Part shown: positions 17,485 to 25,592 of the stretch, piece after piece
Layout: every line of letters begins with the position of its first letter
How positions within the stretch are numbered: the stretch's first letter is position 1
Assembly: GCA_009787995.1 (NCBI GenBank)
Contig: WQSH01000012.1
Location: forward strand, 1 to 40,347
From: Oscillospiraceae bacterium
GTDB taxonomy: Bacteria > Bacillota > Clostridia > Oscillospirales > Oscillospiraceae
Reading direction: 5' to 3'
DNA length: 40,347 nucleotides
Translations under genes and position numbers: made by a program
The notes under the pieces: generated by a model
The model's database searches: none
The model's input: only the letters and a program-made list of their open reading frames with translations
What the model was told of the DNA's origin: nothing

Positions 17485-19476
17485 TTAGATATACAGAGCA
17501 GCCTGGAAAGCCCCGTTTACTGCTTCGCAGATGCTTGCGACCTCGACGCAATCTCCGACAATCCTGACCTCGGTCGCCGGGACGCTCTGCCTCAAGGACT
17601 CCACTGCCTCGGAAAGGGGCCTCATGCCCGCTGCTACCAGTACCGTGTCGGCAGGGAACTCTACGGACTTGCCCGCGCTGTCCTGGCAAATGATTTTGTT
17701 ATCGAGAACCTCAGTAAGCTTTGTCTCATAGTGAATCTTGATGCCTTCTTCCTCCACCATCTTCATCAAGTCCCGCACGCCCGATGAAGAAGCGAACAAC
17801 TGCCCCATATTCGTTTGCTCATCGACAAGTTCGATTACAGTGACGGACTTGCCGGCTTTCTTGAAATCCAAAGCGGCTTCAATGCCGACAGCGCCGGCTC
17901 CGATAATCGCAATTTCGTCGCCTACGGGCGCTTTGCCAAGCTCTGCGTCGACAGCCCAGCTCACGTGCGGCTTGTTGATGCCGGGAACCTTCGGGAACAC
18001 AGGCTCTGCGCCGACTGCGATGATGAGGGCATCGTAGTTTTCCAAGTCCAGCATTTCCTTAGTTGCCTCGGTGTTCAGCAGAACCCTAGCATTGGTCTTG
18101 GCAGGTTGCCTGACCAGCCACTTGAGGTAGTCTTGTGCATCAATTTTAAATGGGGGTATTGCTGCCCCGACGACATTGCCGCCGAGCCTGCCCGATTTCT
18201 CATACAGCGTGACATCATGGCCGCGGTCGACGAGGGTGGTCAGCGCCGTGATGCCGGCAGGGCCGCCGCCGACAACGGCGACCTTTTTCTTGGTACGAGC
18301 AAGCGGAACCAGGCCGTCCGTCAACTCCCTGGACATAAAAGACATGGGGTTGACGGCGCAATAGATGGGTTTTGGAACAAATAAATGCCCGCAACAGTTG
18401 AGGCAACGCAGGCAAGGCCTGCGGTCCTCCGGCTTGCCGAGGGCGTATTTTCTGGGCATGTCAGGGTCGGCCATAAGCGGGCGGCACATGGCGACAAAAT
18501 CGGCCCAGCCATTGCTGATGATTTCCTCCGCCGCATCTATGCTCATTATGGAGCCTACGGTCGTTATCAAAGTATCCGGATGCGCCTCCTTGATTTTTTT
18601 GGCATAATGCACGTTGAACTCACGGGGCATTAAGTGCGTCTGTAGCCAATAGCTCATATACTTGCCGCCATCATAGAGCCGCATTCCCGCCGAAATATGG
18701 AAGATATCGACGTGCTTTTTGAGTATTCCGATGATTTTTATGGTATCGTCGATATGGACGCCCTCAGGTGCGATTTCGTCTGCGGAAATTCGCAGCTCGA
18801 TAACGAACTTCTCGCCGCACTGGGCGCGGATTGCCTCGCAGACCTCAATGGCGAAACGGCAGCGGTTTTCAAGGCTTCCGCCGTACTCGTCATTCCTCTT
18901 GTTGTAAAGCGGGCTAAAGAAATGCGAGATGAGGTTGCCGTGGCCGCCGTGGAGCAGGCCGACATTCATGCCCGCTTGCTTCATACGGCGCGCAGCCTGC
19001 GCATACTTGTCAATGATGATTTTGAGTGCTTCCTTAGGCCTCTCAACGGGGGGCAGAAGCTCCTTGTCGTCTGTGGCATGGCCCAGCTTGAACGAGCTGT
19101 CGCCGCCGGAGCCTGCAGTCCTGTCGAATACTATCGGTGCTTTTTCGCCGTTGTGGTTGATTTCCAGCGAGGCATTGCAGCCATATTTCTTGCCCATGTC
19201 GGCATACCAGGTTAGAGGGCGGATTACTGAGTCGTCGCCCAGGTCGAGCTGAAATGCTTCGTCACGATGCTCGGAAACGTCGATAGAGGAATTGCCGACA
19301 TAGAGCGTGGCCACGCCGCCGCGGGCAAACATTTCAAACCAGTTTACGAATTCCTTTGTTACCATGCAGTCCGGGCTTGCCAGGTTTGGGGATGGGGGAG
19401 CCAGCGTAATTCTGTTTTTGAACTCCACCCCCCTGATTTTTATTGGTGCGAATACATGCTTGTAATTAGACTTCAT
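17485..19476 (-). CDS. OYE-family 2-enoate reductase-like flavoenzyme (paralog D, close to paralog A)
   Basis: LHGGHGNLISHFFSPLYNKRNDEYGGSLENRCRF, CLRCLNCCGHLFVPKPIYC, VAVVGGGPAG, IAIIGAGAVG; AAGGAG RBS 8 nt before ATG 19476. Confidence 0.9.
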   Translation of the reverse strand: MKSNYKHVFAPIKIRGVEFKNRITLAPPSPNLASPDCMVTKEFVNWFEMFARGGVATLYVGNSSIDVSEHRDEAFQLDLGDDSVIRPLTWYADMGKKYGCNASLEINHNGEKAPIVFDRTAGSGGDSSFKLGHATDDKELLPPVERPKEALKIIIDKYAQAARRMKQAGMNVGLLHGGHGNLISHFFSPLYNKRNDEYGGSLENRCRFAIEVCEAIRAQCGEKFVIELRISADEIAPEGVHIDDTIKIIGILKKHVDIFHISAGMRLYDGGKYMSYWLQTHLMPREFNVHYAKKIKEAHPDTLITTVGSIMSIDAAEEIISNGWADFVAMCRPLMADPDMPRKYALGKPEDRRPCLRCLNCCGHLFVPKPIYCAVNPMSFMSRELTDGLVPLARTKKKVAVVGGGPAGITALTTLVDRGHDVTLYEKSGRLGGNVVGAAIPPFKIDAQDYLKWLVRQPAKTNARVLLNTEATKEMLDLENYDALIIAVGAEPVFPKVPGINKPHVSWAVDAELGKAPVGDEIAIIGAGAVGIEAALDFKKAGKSVTVIELVDEQTNMGQLFASSSGVRDLMKMVEEEGIKIHYETKLTEVLDNKIICQDSAGKSVEFPADTVLVAAGMRPLSEAVESLRQSVPATEVRIVGDCVEVASICEAVNGAFQAALYI

Positions 19477-19548
19477 TTTCATATCTCCTTAAAGTAGTTA
19501 TTTCGTTTATTTTCAAGCCGAAGACAGATGAACGCCGTCCTGCCTTCG

Positions 19549-20883
19549 TTATGACTCCTCGTCTGGCTCTGGGTCCGGCTTTATCACAATGACCTCTGCT
19601 ATACGCTTTTCTTGCACGCTTTCGACCTTAAATGCCACGCCGTTGTGCGTCAGTTCGGGGGTTTCGCCCTCCGTGGGAATGTAACCCAGCTGGCCAACCA
19701 GAAATCCGCTCAGAGTGTCGTAATCCTCTATGGGCAGGGCTATCTCGAGATGGTCTTGGACAGTTTCCAAATTTGCCGTGCCAATGATTCGGTATGAGTG
19801 TCCACCGCTGTGAGTTATGTCAGGCAGCTCGTCGTCGTCATATTCGTCGTGGATGCTGCCGACGATTTTTTCCACCAAGTCCTCCATTGTCACAATGCCC
19901 ATCGTGCCCCCATGCTCGTCGATGACCACTGCCATGTAAGTATGCGCTTCCCGCATCTCCTGAAACAGTTCGCCCGCCCTTTTTGACAGGGGAGCGAAAT
20001 ATGCCTCGCGCAGCAAGGTCTTTAAGTCAAAGTTTGTCAAATCCGGGTTTGTCACCATATAATTCAGCACATCCTTTGAATTAAGGATGCCCCTTACGTT
20101 ATCCAGGCTCTCTTCGTAAACGGGAAGCCTGGTATAGTTTTCTACTGTCAGCACATCAATCACGGCCCTAAAATCCGATTCAATTGGCAAGGCCACGACA
20201 TCGATGCGATGTCTGCAAATGTCACCGGCGGTCAAAGTGTCGAATTCAAAGATGTTTTCAATCATGCCATGCTCGCTCTCGGCTATGTGGCCGTGGTCGC
20301 TGCTGGACTCCACCATCAGGCGGATTTCCTCTTTTGTTATATTATCATCCGGCGAATCGTCCTTGATGCCAATCAGCTTGAGCACCACCTTTGCTGAGGC
20401 AGAGAGAGCTTTGACAAAAGGGAATGCAATGATGGACAACACGTTCAATACAAGAAGAGCTCGTAGAGCATAGGGTATGGCATAGCGCATGGCAATCCGC
20501 TTGGGCACAAGTTCCCCAAAAATGAGCGAAAAATATGTGAGCAGAGCTGTTATCAGTATGAATACCAGCGGCTCCAGCACATGTTCAGAAATAGGGAAAC
20601 CGGCCCGAAGCGCCCAGTTGAGCAGCGGGTCGGTAAATGAACTTGCAGCAAATGCGCCTGAAAAAAATGCTATGAATGTTATGTATAGCTGCGTTGTTGC
20701 AAAAAATTTATGTGGCTCGTCGACCGTGGACAATAGCTTCATTGCCTTCTTATCGCCGGCTTCGACTAGCATTTTGACCTTGTTCCTGTTCGATGAGCTC
20801 ACAGCGATTTCCAAAGAGGAAAGGAAGCCGCTCACAAAAATCAATATGACTAATATGACAATACTCAGTAACAAAAAGTTCAC
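19549..20883 (-). CDS. HlyC/CorC (CNNM-domain, CBS) transporter family protein
   Basis: N-terminal DUF21-type TM domain, HGMIENIFEF, CBS domains with TRLPVYEESLDNVRGIL, VVIDEHGGTMGIVTMEDLVEKIVG. Confidence 0.9.
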   Translation of the reverse strand: MNFLLLSIVILVILIFVSGFLSSLEIAVSSSNRNKVKMLVEAGDKKAMKLLSTVDEPHKFFATTQLYITFIAFFSGAFAASSFTDPLLNWALRAGFPISEHVLEPLVFILITALLTYFSLIFGELVPKRIAMRYAIPYALRALLVLNVLSIIAFPFVKALSASAKVVLKLIGIKDDSPDDNITKEEIRLMVESSSDHGHIAESEHGMIENIFEFDTLTAGDICRHRIDVVALPIESDFRAVIDVLTVENYTRLPVYEESLDNVRGILNSKDVLNYMVTNPDLTNFDLKTLLREAYFAPLSKRAGELFQEMREAHTYMAVVIDEHGGTMGIVTMEDLVEKIVGSIHDEYDDDELPDITHSGGHSYRIIGTANLETVQDHLEIALPIEDYDTLSGFLVGQLGYIPTEGETPELTHNGVAFKVESVQEKRIAEVIVIKPDPEPDEES

Positions 20884-20931
20884 TCCTTGTGTAAATCCGG
20901 TGGCAGTTGCTTTGAAAACAGATTCTGAATA

Positions 20932-21996
20932 CTAAGCACTTCCAATCTGCTTGGCTAGTTGGTCGGGGTTTGAAGCATTATGCAGCGCAGTTTGCTTGGA
21001 TATGCCTCCATTTTTGTATAGCTTTAAAATATATGCATCCATGCCAATCATGCCTTCTTGGGAGGATGTTTGGATGACGTTGTCTATTTGATGTGTCTTG
21101 GATTCGCGTATGATGTTGCTTATTGCGTTGTTGACCCGCATAATCTCAAAAGCGGGGATGGACTCCCCGCTGAGGTTGGGGAGCAGTTTTTGTGAGACTA
21201 CCATGCGGAGCACCATCGAGAGCTGGATGCGCACTTGCTGTTGCTGCGCAGGGGGGAAGATGTCGATAATCCTGTCTATTGTGCTTGCCGCGCCTACTGT
21301 GTGGAGCGTGGAGATAACGAGGTGCCCCGTCTCGGCTGCTGTGATTGCTGTCTTTATCGTTTCATGGTCGCGCATCTCGCCAAGCAGGATGATGTCCGGG
21401 ACTTGGCGCATACAGGCTCTCAGCGCAACCGCATACGAACTCGTGTCCGTCGAGATTTCGCGCTGGCTGATGAGGCTCAGGTTATCCTTGTGCAAAAATT
21501 CTATAGGGTCTTCAAGCGTTATTATGTGGCAGTTCCGGCTATTGTTTATGGCGTCTATAATACAGGCAAGCGTGGTCGACTTGCCGCCCCCCGCAGGGCC
21601 AGTGACCAGCACCAGCCCATTTGTTTCGGCGGCTATCTGCATAACCCCTTCCGGGATTAGGAGGTCTTTGTAGTCAGGGATGTTGAACATCACCACCCGG
21701 ATAATCGCAGCCATTGTGCTGCGCTGACGAAACGCATTGACTCTAAACCTGGCAAGGCCGGGCACGGTCACTGGAAAATCATCGTCGCCGTTTTCAAGGA
21801 ATTTGCTCATAGGCCGTTTTCCCAGCTCATATAGCCCGGTTATGAGGGCTTCGGCCTCAGGCGGCTGCAGCACCTGGGAGCCTTTGGTGGCAATGATGCC
21901 GTTTTTCTTGTAGGAAATGCCGCGGCCTGCACCAATGAATATATCCGAAGCGCCTTCATCCACAGCCTGCCTCAACCAGTCAATAACCAACAGCAA
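20932..21996 (-). CDS. PilT-like type IV pilus/type II secretion ATPase
   Basis: Walker A GPAGGGKSTTLA, LEDPIEFLHKDNLSLISQREI, PDIILLGEMRD, ETGHLVISTLHT. TTG start at 21996 proposed from promoter and RBS position; the track ORF extends to 22062. Confidence 0.85.
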   Translation of the reverse strand: MLLVIDWLRQAVDEGASDIFIGAGRGISYKKNGIIATKGSQVLQPPEAEALITGLYELGKRPMSKFLENGDDDFPVTVPGLARFRVNAFRQRSTMAAIIRVVMFNIPDYKDLLIPEGVMQIAAETNGLVLVTGPAGGGKSTTLACIIDAINNSRNCHIITLEDPIEFLHKDNLSLISQREISTDTSSYAVALRACMRQVPDIILLGEMRDHETIKTAITAAETGHLVISTLHTVGAASTIDRIIDIFPPAQQQQVRIQLSMVLRMVVSQKLLPNLSGESIPAFEIMRVNNAISNIIRESKTHQIDNVIQTSSQEGMIGMDAYILKLYKNGGISKQTALHNASNPDQLAKQIGSA

Positions 21997-22033
21997 ATCA
22001 AACCTTTCTGAAAACGTCCCCTGAACACTTACA

Positions 22034-22062
22034 ATTATAGTCAATTGACCCATTGTTTGCAA
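22034..22062 (-). promoter_or_regulatory. Sigma-A promoter for the PilT-like gene
   Basis: Minus strand TTGCAA - 17 nt - TATAAT. Confidence 0.5.
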
Positions 22063-22263
22063 GGTTTATTTCTGCCCATGAAAATCCGTGGTATATCAAC
22101 GGACGCAGAGAGGGCGATTCCTTGTGCACAATTTCGTTCTTTATACCGACAGATGTAAGATATTGCGAATAATTTTCTGCGAAAACGGTTTTTTCCGAAG
22201 TGTCTACCCCATTGACACCGATTATGCGCTTCCCCTTGAAAGAAACGACTCTGGGGTGGCTAA

Positions 22264-22584
22264 TCAGGGAGAAGGCGGCCCTGTGTTGGGGGCTCGCTGC
22301 CTTTGCGGCATTTTTCGGGCGATATCGTCAAGGCGGCTTGTTATGTATCCATAGTTGTTGCGCTCATGGGGGACTGTGCAGTGATTGCAGTCCTTAACAC
22401 CGTTTTGCAGATATTTATGCGCACCGCCGCACTCGCTGCCGAGCATGTAAAGCGGGCAATAGCAGAACAGGCAGTTGAAGTTGTCCTCGTCACCACCCAC
22501 GTGGCATGGGAACGCCTCGCATTTTTTGTGGGAGAAAAATGCGTATTCCTTGCCCCTCCAAAGTTCTTCGTCAGTACGGCTCAT
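22264..22584 (-). CDS. Cysteine-rich small metal-binding protein
   Basis: KEYAFFSHKKCEAFPCHVGGDEDNFNCLFCYCPLYMLGSECGG...KDCNHCTVPH; recognisable cysteine-rich small-domain pattern. Confidence 0.8.
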   Translation of the reverse strand: MSRTDEELWRGKEYAFFSHKKCEAFPCHVGGDEDNFNCLFCYCPLYMLGSECGGAHKYLQNGVKDCNHCTVPHERNNYGYITSRLDDIARKMPQRQRAPNTGPPSP

Positions 22585-22693
22585 ATGTCAGGCCCCCTCG
22601 CTTTCAAATCAAAAAATAATAGAGCCCGCACCTGGTAGAATAGGCGAGCGAACGACAAAGTGCCCGTCTGCAGACCTATGATTGATAGGGATA

Positions 22694-23026
22694 TCATCGA
22701 TTTAGCTCCAGTACCGCAATGTCGGGAAAAATGTTTGATGCGAAAATCCGGTAATGCACCACAAACCTTGACCAATCGATATGTATCCCATAGTGCTTTT
22801 CAATATGCTGTATGCTCTCGGGGTATCTGCCCTCGATTGCATAAGCGACAACTACGGCGCAGCGGATGCTGTCCTCAAGGACTCTACGGGCCTCGGCTCT
22901 GCTTGCTTGCTCGGTTTGGTGCAGCCCAAATGCAATCATCAGCATCACTGCGGCTGTGAAGAGAATGGGGACTATGACTGCGCGAATCACATCCAAGGCG
23001 TTTTTTTTGTAAATGCTTTTTTTCAT
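22694..23026 (-). CDS. Small membrane-anchored pilin-like protein
   Basis: ATG 23026 with GGGGTGA RBS; N-terminal hydrophobic helix AVIVPILFTAAVMLMIAFGL then soluble domain; co-directional in the secretion operon. Confidence 0.5.
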   Translation of the reverse strand: MKKSIYKKNALDVIRAVIVPILFTAAVMLMIAFGLHQTEQASRAEARRVLEDSIRCAVVVAYAIEGRYPESIQHIEKHYGIHIDWSRFVVHYRIFASNIFPDIAVLELNR

Positions 23027-23052
23027 AAATTCACCCCATTGCTGCGATGGTA

Positions 23053-23481
23053 CTACCCAGGCGGGCCTTGCCATACGTTTAAGCGGGCATCATATTCCCA
23101 CAGGCTCGAATTGTACAGCCGCCAGCTTAGTATGTCATATGAATCCTCACGGACAGCCAAACGCACGAAAATCGCCAACATATAGGATATGGGCGAAGAA
23201 AAAAACACAATGTACGCATCCATGTGTGAGTCCCACTGCGTATGAATTTCTATGCCCTGAACGCTGTCCGGTATTGTGCCGCTGCCTAGTATTTCTGCCA
23301 CAATGCGCTCAGCAAGCGCATCTGCCTCAAAATACCCAACAACAAGCCGGGCTTCGTTAGCTACCAGGGTTTTGTCGTTTGAGGCGACCACGAAGGTAAT
23401 TAAGGAAAATACGGATAGACATAGCACGGCAAACACCAGCACGATAGACGAGCTGCCTACGCCAATTCCTCCTCTAGTCAT
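23053..23481 (-). CDS. Small pilus-assembly-like membrane protein
   Basis: MTRGGIGVGSSSIVLVFAVLCLSVFSLITFV N-terminus; GGGGGGAT RBS. Confidence 0.5.
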   Translation of the reverse strand: MTRGGIGVGSSSIVLVFAVLCLSVFSLITFVVASNDKTLVANEARLVVGYFEADALAERIVAEILGSGTIPDSVQGIEIHTQWDSHMDAYIVFFSSPISYMLAIFVRLAVREDSYDILSWRLYNSSLWEYDARLNVWQGPPG

Positions 23482-23501
23482 GCTTATCCCCCCAGAAAAA
23501 A

Positions 23502-23945
23502 TTAATTGCCAGCTTGTAGCCTCACCGCTACGGGGAAAGTCACTAGGTTGCCTCCGCCTGTCCTTGATACTGTCAGCTCGCTTGTTAGCAGGCCGGTGTG
23601 CTTTGGTGGATTGTCTCGCACTAAGCGCAGTATGTACTGCGCCTCGCTTTCGTCCGAAACTCGCCAATTGCTGTCAAAGAACACGATGATCGCATCGGCG
23701 CCGTCCACTGTTTCTGCCCATCCTCCGGATATATCCGCTGCGCTCAGAAAATCTCCAGAAACTGCTTTGAAGCTCTCGGCCACGCTCTCAGCAGCCAGCA
23801 GCGCATTGCTTATATCCCTTGAGTCCCTCGCCATGAAGTATGCATTTGCAAATATACTGATGCATACAGCCGCACATATTGCAAATATGGCGATAACTAT
23901 AAGCTGCTCTATCAGAAACAGGGTAGCTTTAGAATGGTGTCTCAC
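23502..23945 (-). CDS. Type IV pilin-like (prepilin N-terminal methylation-like) protein
   Basis: ATLFLIEQLIVIAIFAICAAVCI resembles FTLIELLVVIAI pilin helices; GTG start overlaps the upstream stop (GTGA). Confidence 0.6.
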   Translation of the reverse strand: MRHHSKATLFLIEQLIVIAIFAICAAVCISIFANAYFMARDSRDISNALLAAESVAESFKAVSGDFLSAADISGGWAETVDGADAIIVFFDSNWRVSDESEAQYILRLVRDNPPKHTGLLTSELTVSRTGGGNLVTFPVAVRLQAGN

Positions 23946-24457
23946 CTGGGAAGCACCTCCTTGAGAGGCTCGCTGCCGGAGGCTGTATTTGCCAAGCGGG
24001 TTCGAGTATGTAGCAGCAAGCTCCTGGTGCCCGTAGCCACCATTATCAGCCCCTCGCCCAGCTCTTCGAGCCGGAGCTCGTCAAGTGGCATTATTTGCGT
24101 TCCGTCAGCAGGGGAGAAGTCGAGATCTGCTTCGCTAAAGAGCTCGTTAAGCCAGCCATTGTAATGATATATGACAGTGCGAAAGAGCCTACCGCCGAAT
24201 ACCTCATGGTAGATGAGCGCCGGGTGCCCATGGAATTCGCCTATGTGGAGCCTTTCGCTTTCGTCGTTGCTCCTGACTTTCGTCCTAATATACGAAAGCG
24301 CTAAACGCTGGTCTTGCTCCTCGCGAGATATTTCTGTTAGATTTTGATAAATGCTTACGCCAAGCATCAGGACCATGAGTACCGATACAGCGAAAATACA
24401 GAAAATAATAAGCACAAAGACGGTGCTTATGCTTTGGTCTCCAATGTTTTTTCTCAT
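23942..24457 (-). CDS. DUF4860-like pilus/secretion accessory protein
   Basis: N-terminal TM helix (STVFVLIIFCIFAVSVLMVLMLG), 'EISREEQDQRLALSYIRTKVRSND', FGGRLFRTVIYHYNGWLNELF; start 24457 with GGGTGAG RBS. Confidence 0.55.
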   Translation of the reverse strand: MRKNIGDQSISTVFVLIIFCIFAVSVLMVLMLGVSIYQNLTEISREEQDQRLALSYIRTKVRSNDESERLHIGEFHGHPALIYHEVFGGRLFRTVIYHYNGWLNELFSEADLDFSPADGTQIMPLDELRLEELGEGLIMVATGTRSLLLHTRTRLANTASGSEPLKEVLPR

Positions 24458-24461
24458 AAGC

Positions 24462-25559
24462 TCACCCAAATGCTGTCATGATTCCCATGAGCGGCAGCAT
24501 TACAGATAGCAGTATTACCCCAACTATAACCGAGGAGATTATCACCAAAGTTGGTTCGATTTTGCCGACTATACGGTCTATGCTGTCCCTCACGTCAAGG
24601 TCGCGCCTACGGGCGATTTCAGCAATGGCGAGGTCTGCTTTTCCGCTTCGGCTGCCGATAGAAAGCATCTTGCCGTCTGGCCCTGACAATATGCCTGCGC
24701 CGCAGAGCGCTTCGTGGAGCGGGTTGCCTGAAGCTATTAGCTCGATGCAGTGTTTATGCCTCTCGTCAACTGCTCTCGAGCCGCCGCTGACGGCGGTGGC
24801 CAAGTCAAGGGCATCGGATGCATCCAGGCCGCTTGCCATCGCCAATCTCATGGCAAATATAAAGCGTGAAGAGGCGATTTTTCCGAAAATGCCGAAGTTG
24901 CCCCACTTGTTGGAAAATGCTTTCGAGAGCCTATTTCGAAGGGAGGGCAGGGCCACAATTAAAATAGCGAAGACGAATATGGCGCCAAAGCCTGCGGCAA
25001 TGGCAGCAGCGGCCCCGCCAAGCCATCCTCCGAAATTCATTAGGGCGGTAGCAAGCGGAGACATCTGTGCGCCCAGCCTGGCGAAGACGTCACTAAAAAT
25101 CGGCAAGACCTGAACGATAAGAATGATAACGACCACAATCATCAGCAAAAGCAAAATTGCCGGATATAAGACCGAGTTTTTTATAGTTACCGAAAGACGG
25201 TTTTGCCTTTCGTAGTATTCGGAGAGTGCGTTCAACGTCTCAATTAGACGCCCAGTCTTTTCGCCAACTTCCACCATTCGAACCATATAATGCGGGAAAA
25301 CGCCCGATGCCTCAAGTGCGGATGAAAACTGCCCGCCGCCTTCCAGCGGCTCCGACAAAACCTGCATAAGCGCCTTTCCTTCTTTGCGAGGTTCATCATC
25401 TTGTAGGATGCGTATGCTGTCGCCGACGGTGAGGCCGGCATCTAGCAGCATTGCAAGCTCAGCGCAGAGCATGGACAGATAGGTGTTTGTCAAAACTTTA
25501 GGTCCCACAGCGCCTTCCCCCCTCCTCATGTAGAAGTGTGAAATGCGAAAATTCTCCAC
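24462..25559 (-). CDS. Type II secretion system F family (GspF/PilC-like) inner membrane protein
   Basis: AMLLDAGLTVGDSIRIL, VEVGEKTGRLIETLNALSEYYE, three TM segments, C-terminal 'KIEPTLVIISSVIVGVILLSVMLPLMGIM'. Confidence 0.9.
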   Translation of the reverse strand: MENFRISHFYMRRGEGAVGPKVLTNTYLSMLCAELAMLLDAGLTVGDSIRILQDDEPRKEGKALMQVLSEPLEGGGQFSSALEASGVFPHYMVRMVEVGEKTGRLIETLNALSEYYERQNRLSVTIKNSVLYPAILLLLMIVVVIILIVQVLPIFSDVFARLGAQMSPLATALMNFGGWLGGAAAAIAAGFGAIFVFAILIVALPSLRNRLSKAFSNKWGNFGIFGKIASSRFIFAMRLAMASGLDASDALDLATAVSGGSRAVDERHKHCIELIASGNPLHEALCGAGILSGPDGKMLSIGSRSGKADLAIAEIARRRDLDVRDSIDRIVGKIEPTLVIISSVIVGVILLSVMLPLMGIMTAFG

Positions 25560-25592
25560 TCAAATATAGGCCGGTATTTCGAATGCGCTGCG

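Noticed and set aside
15881-17689. Full 602-aa version of the flavoprotein ORF
   Set aside because: The extra N-terminus (MPGQRGQVRRVPCRHG...) is an out-of-frame overlap with the upstream OYE gene; ATG 17470 has a good RBS.
21098-21673. Plus-strand 191-aa ORF opposite the PilT-like gene
   Set aside because: Antisense to conserved ATPase motifs; no homology recognised.
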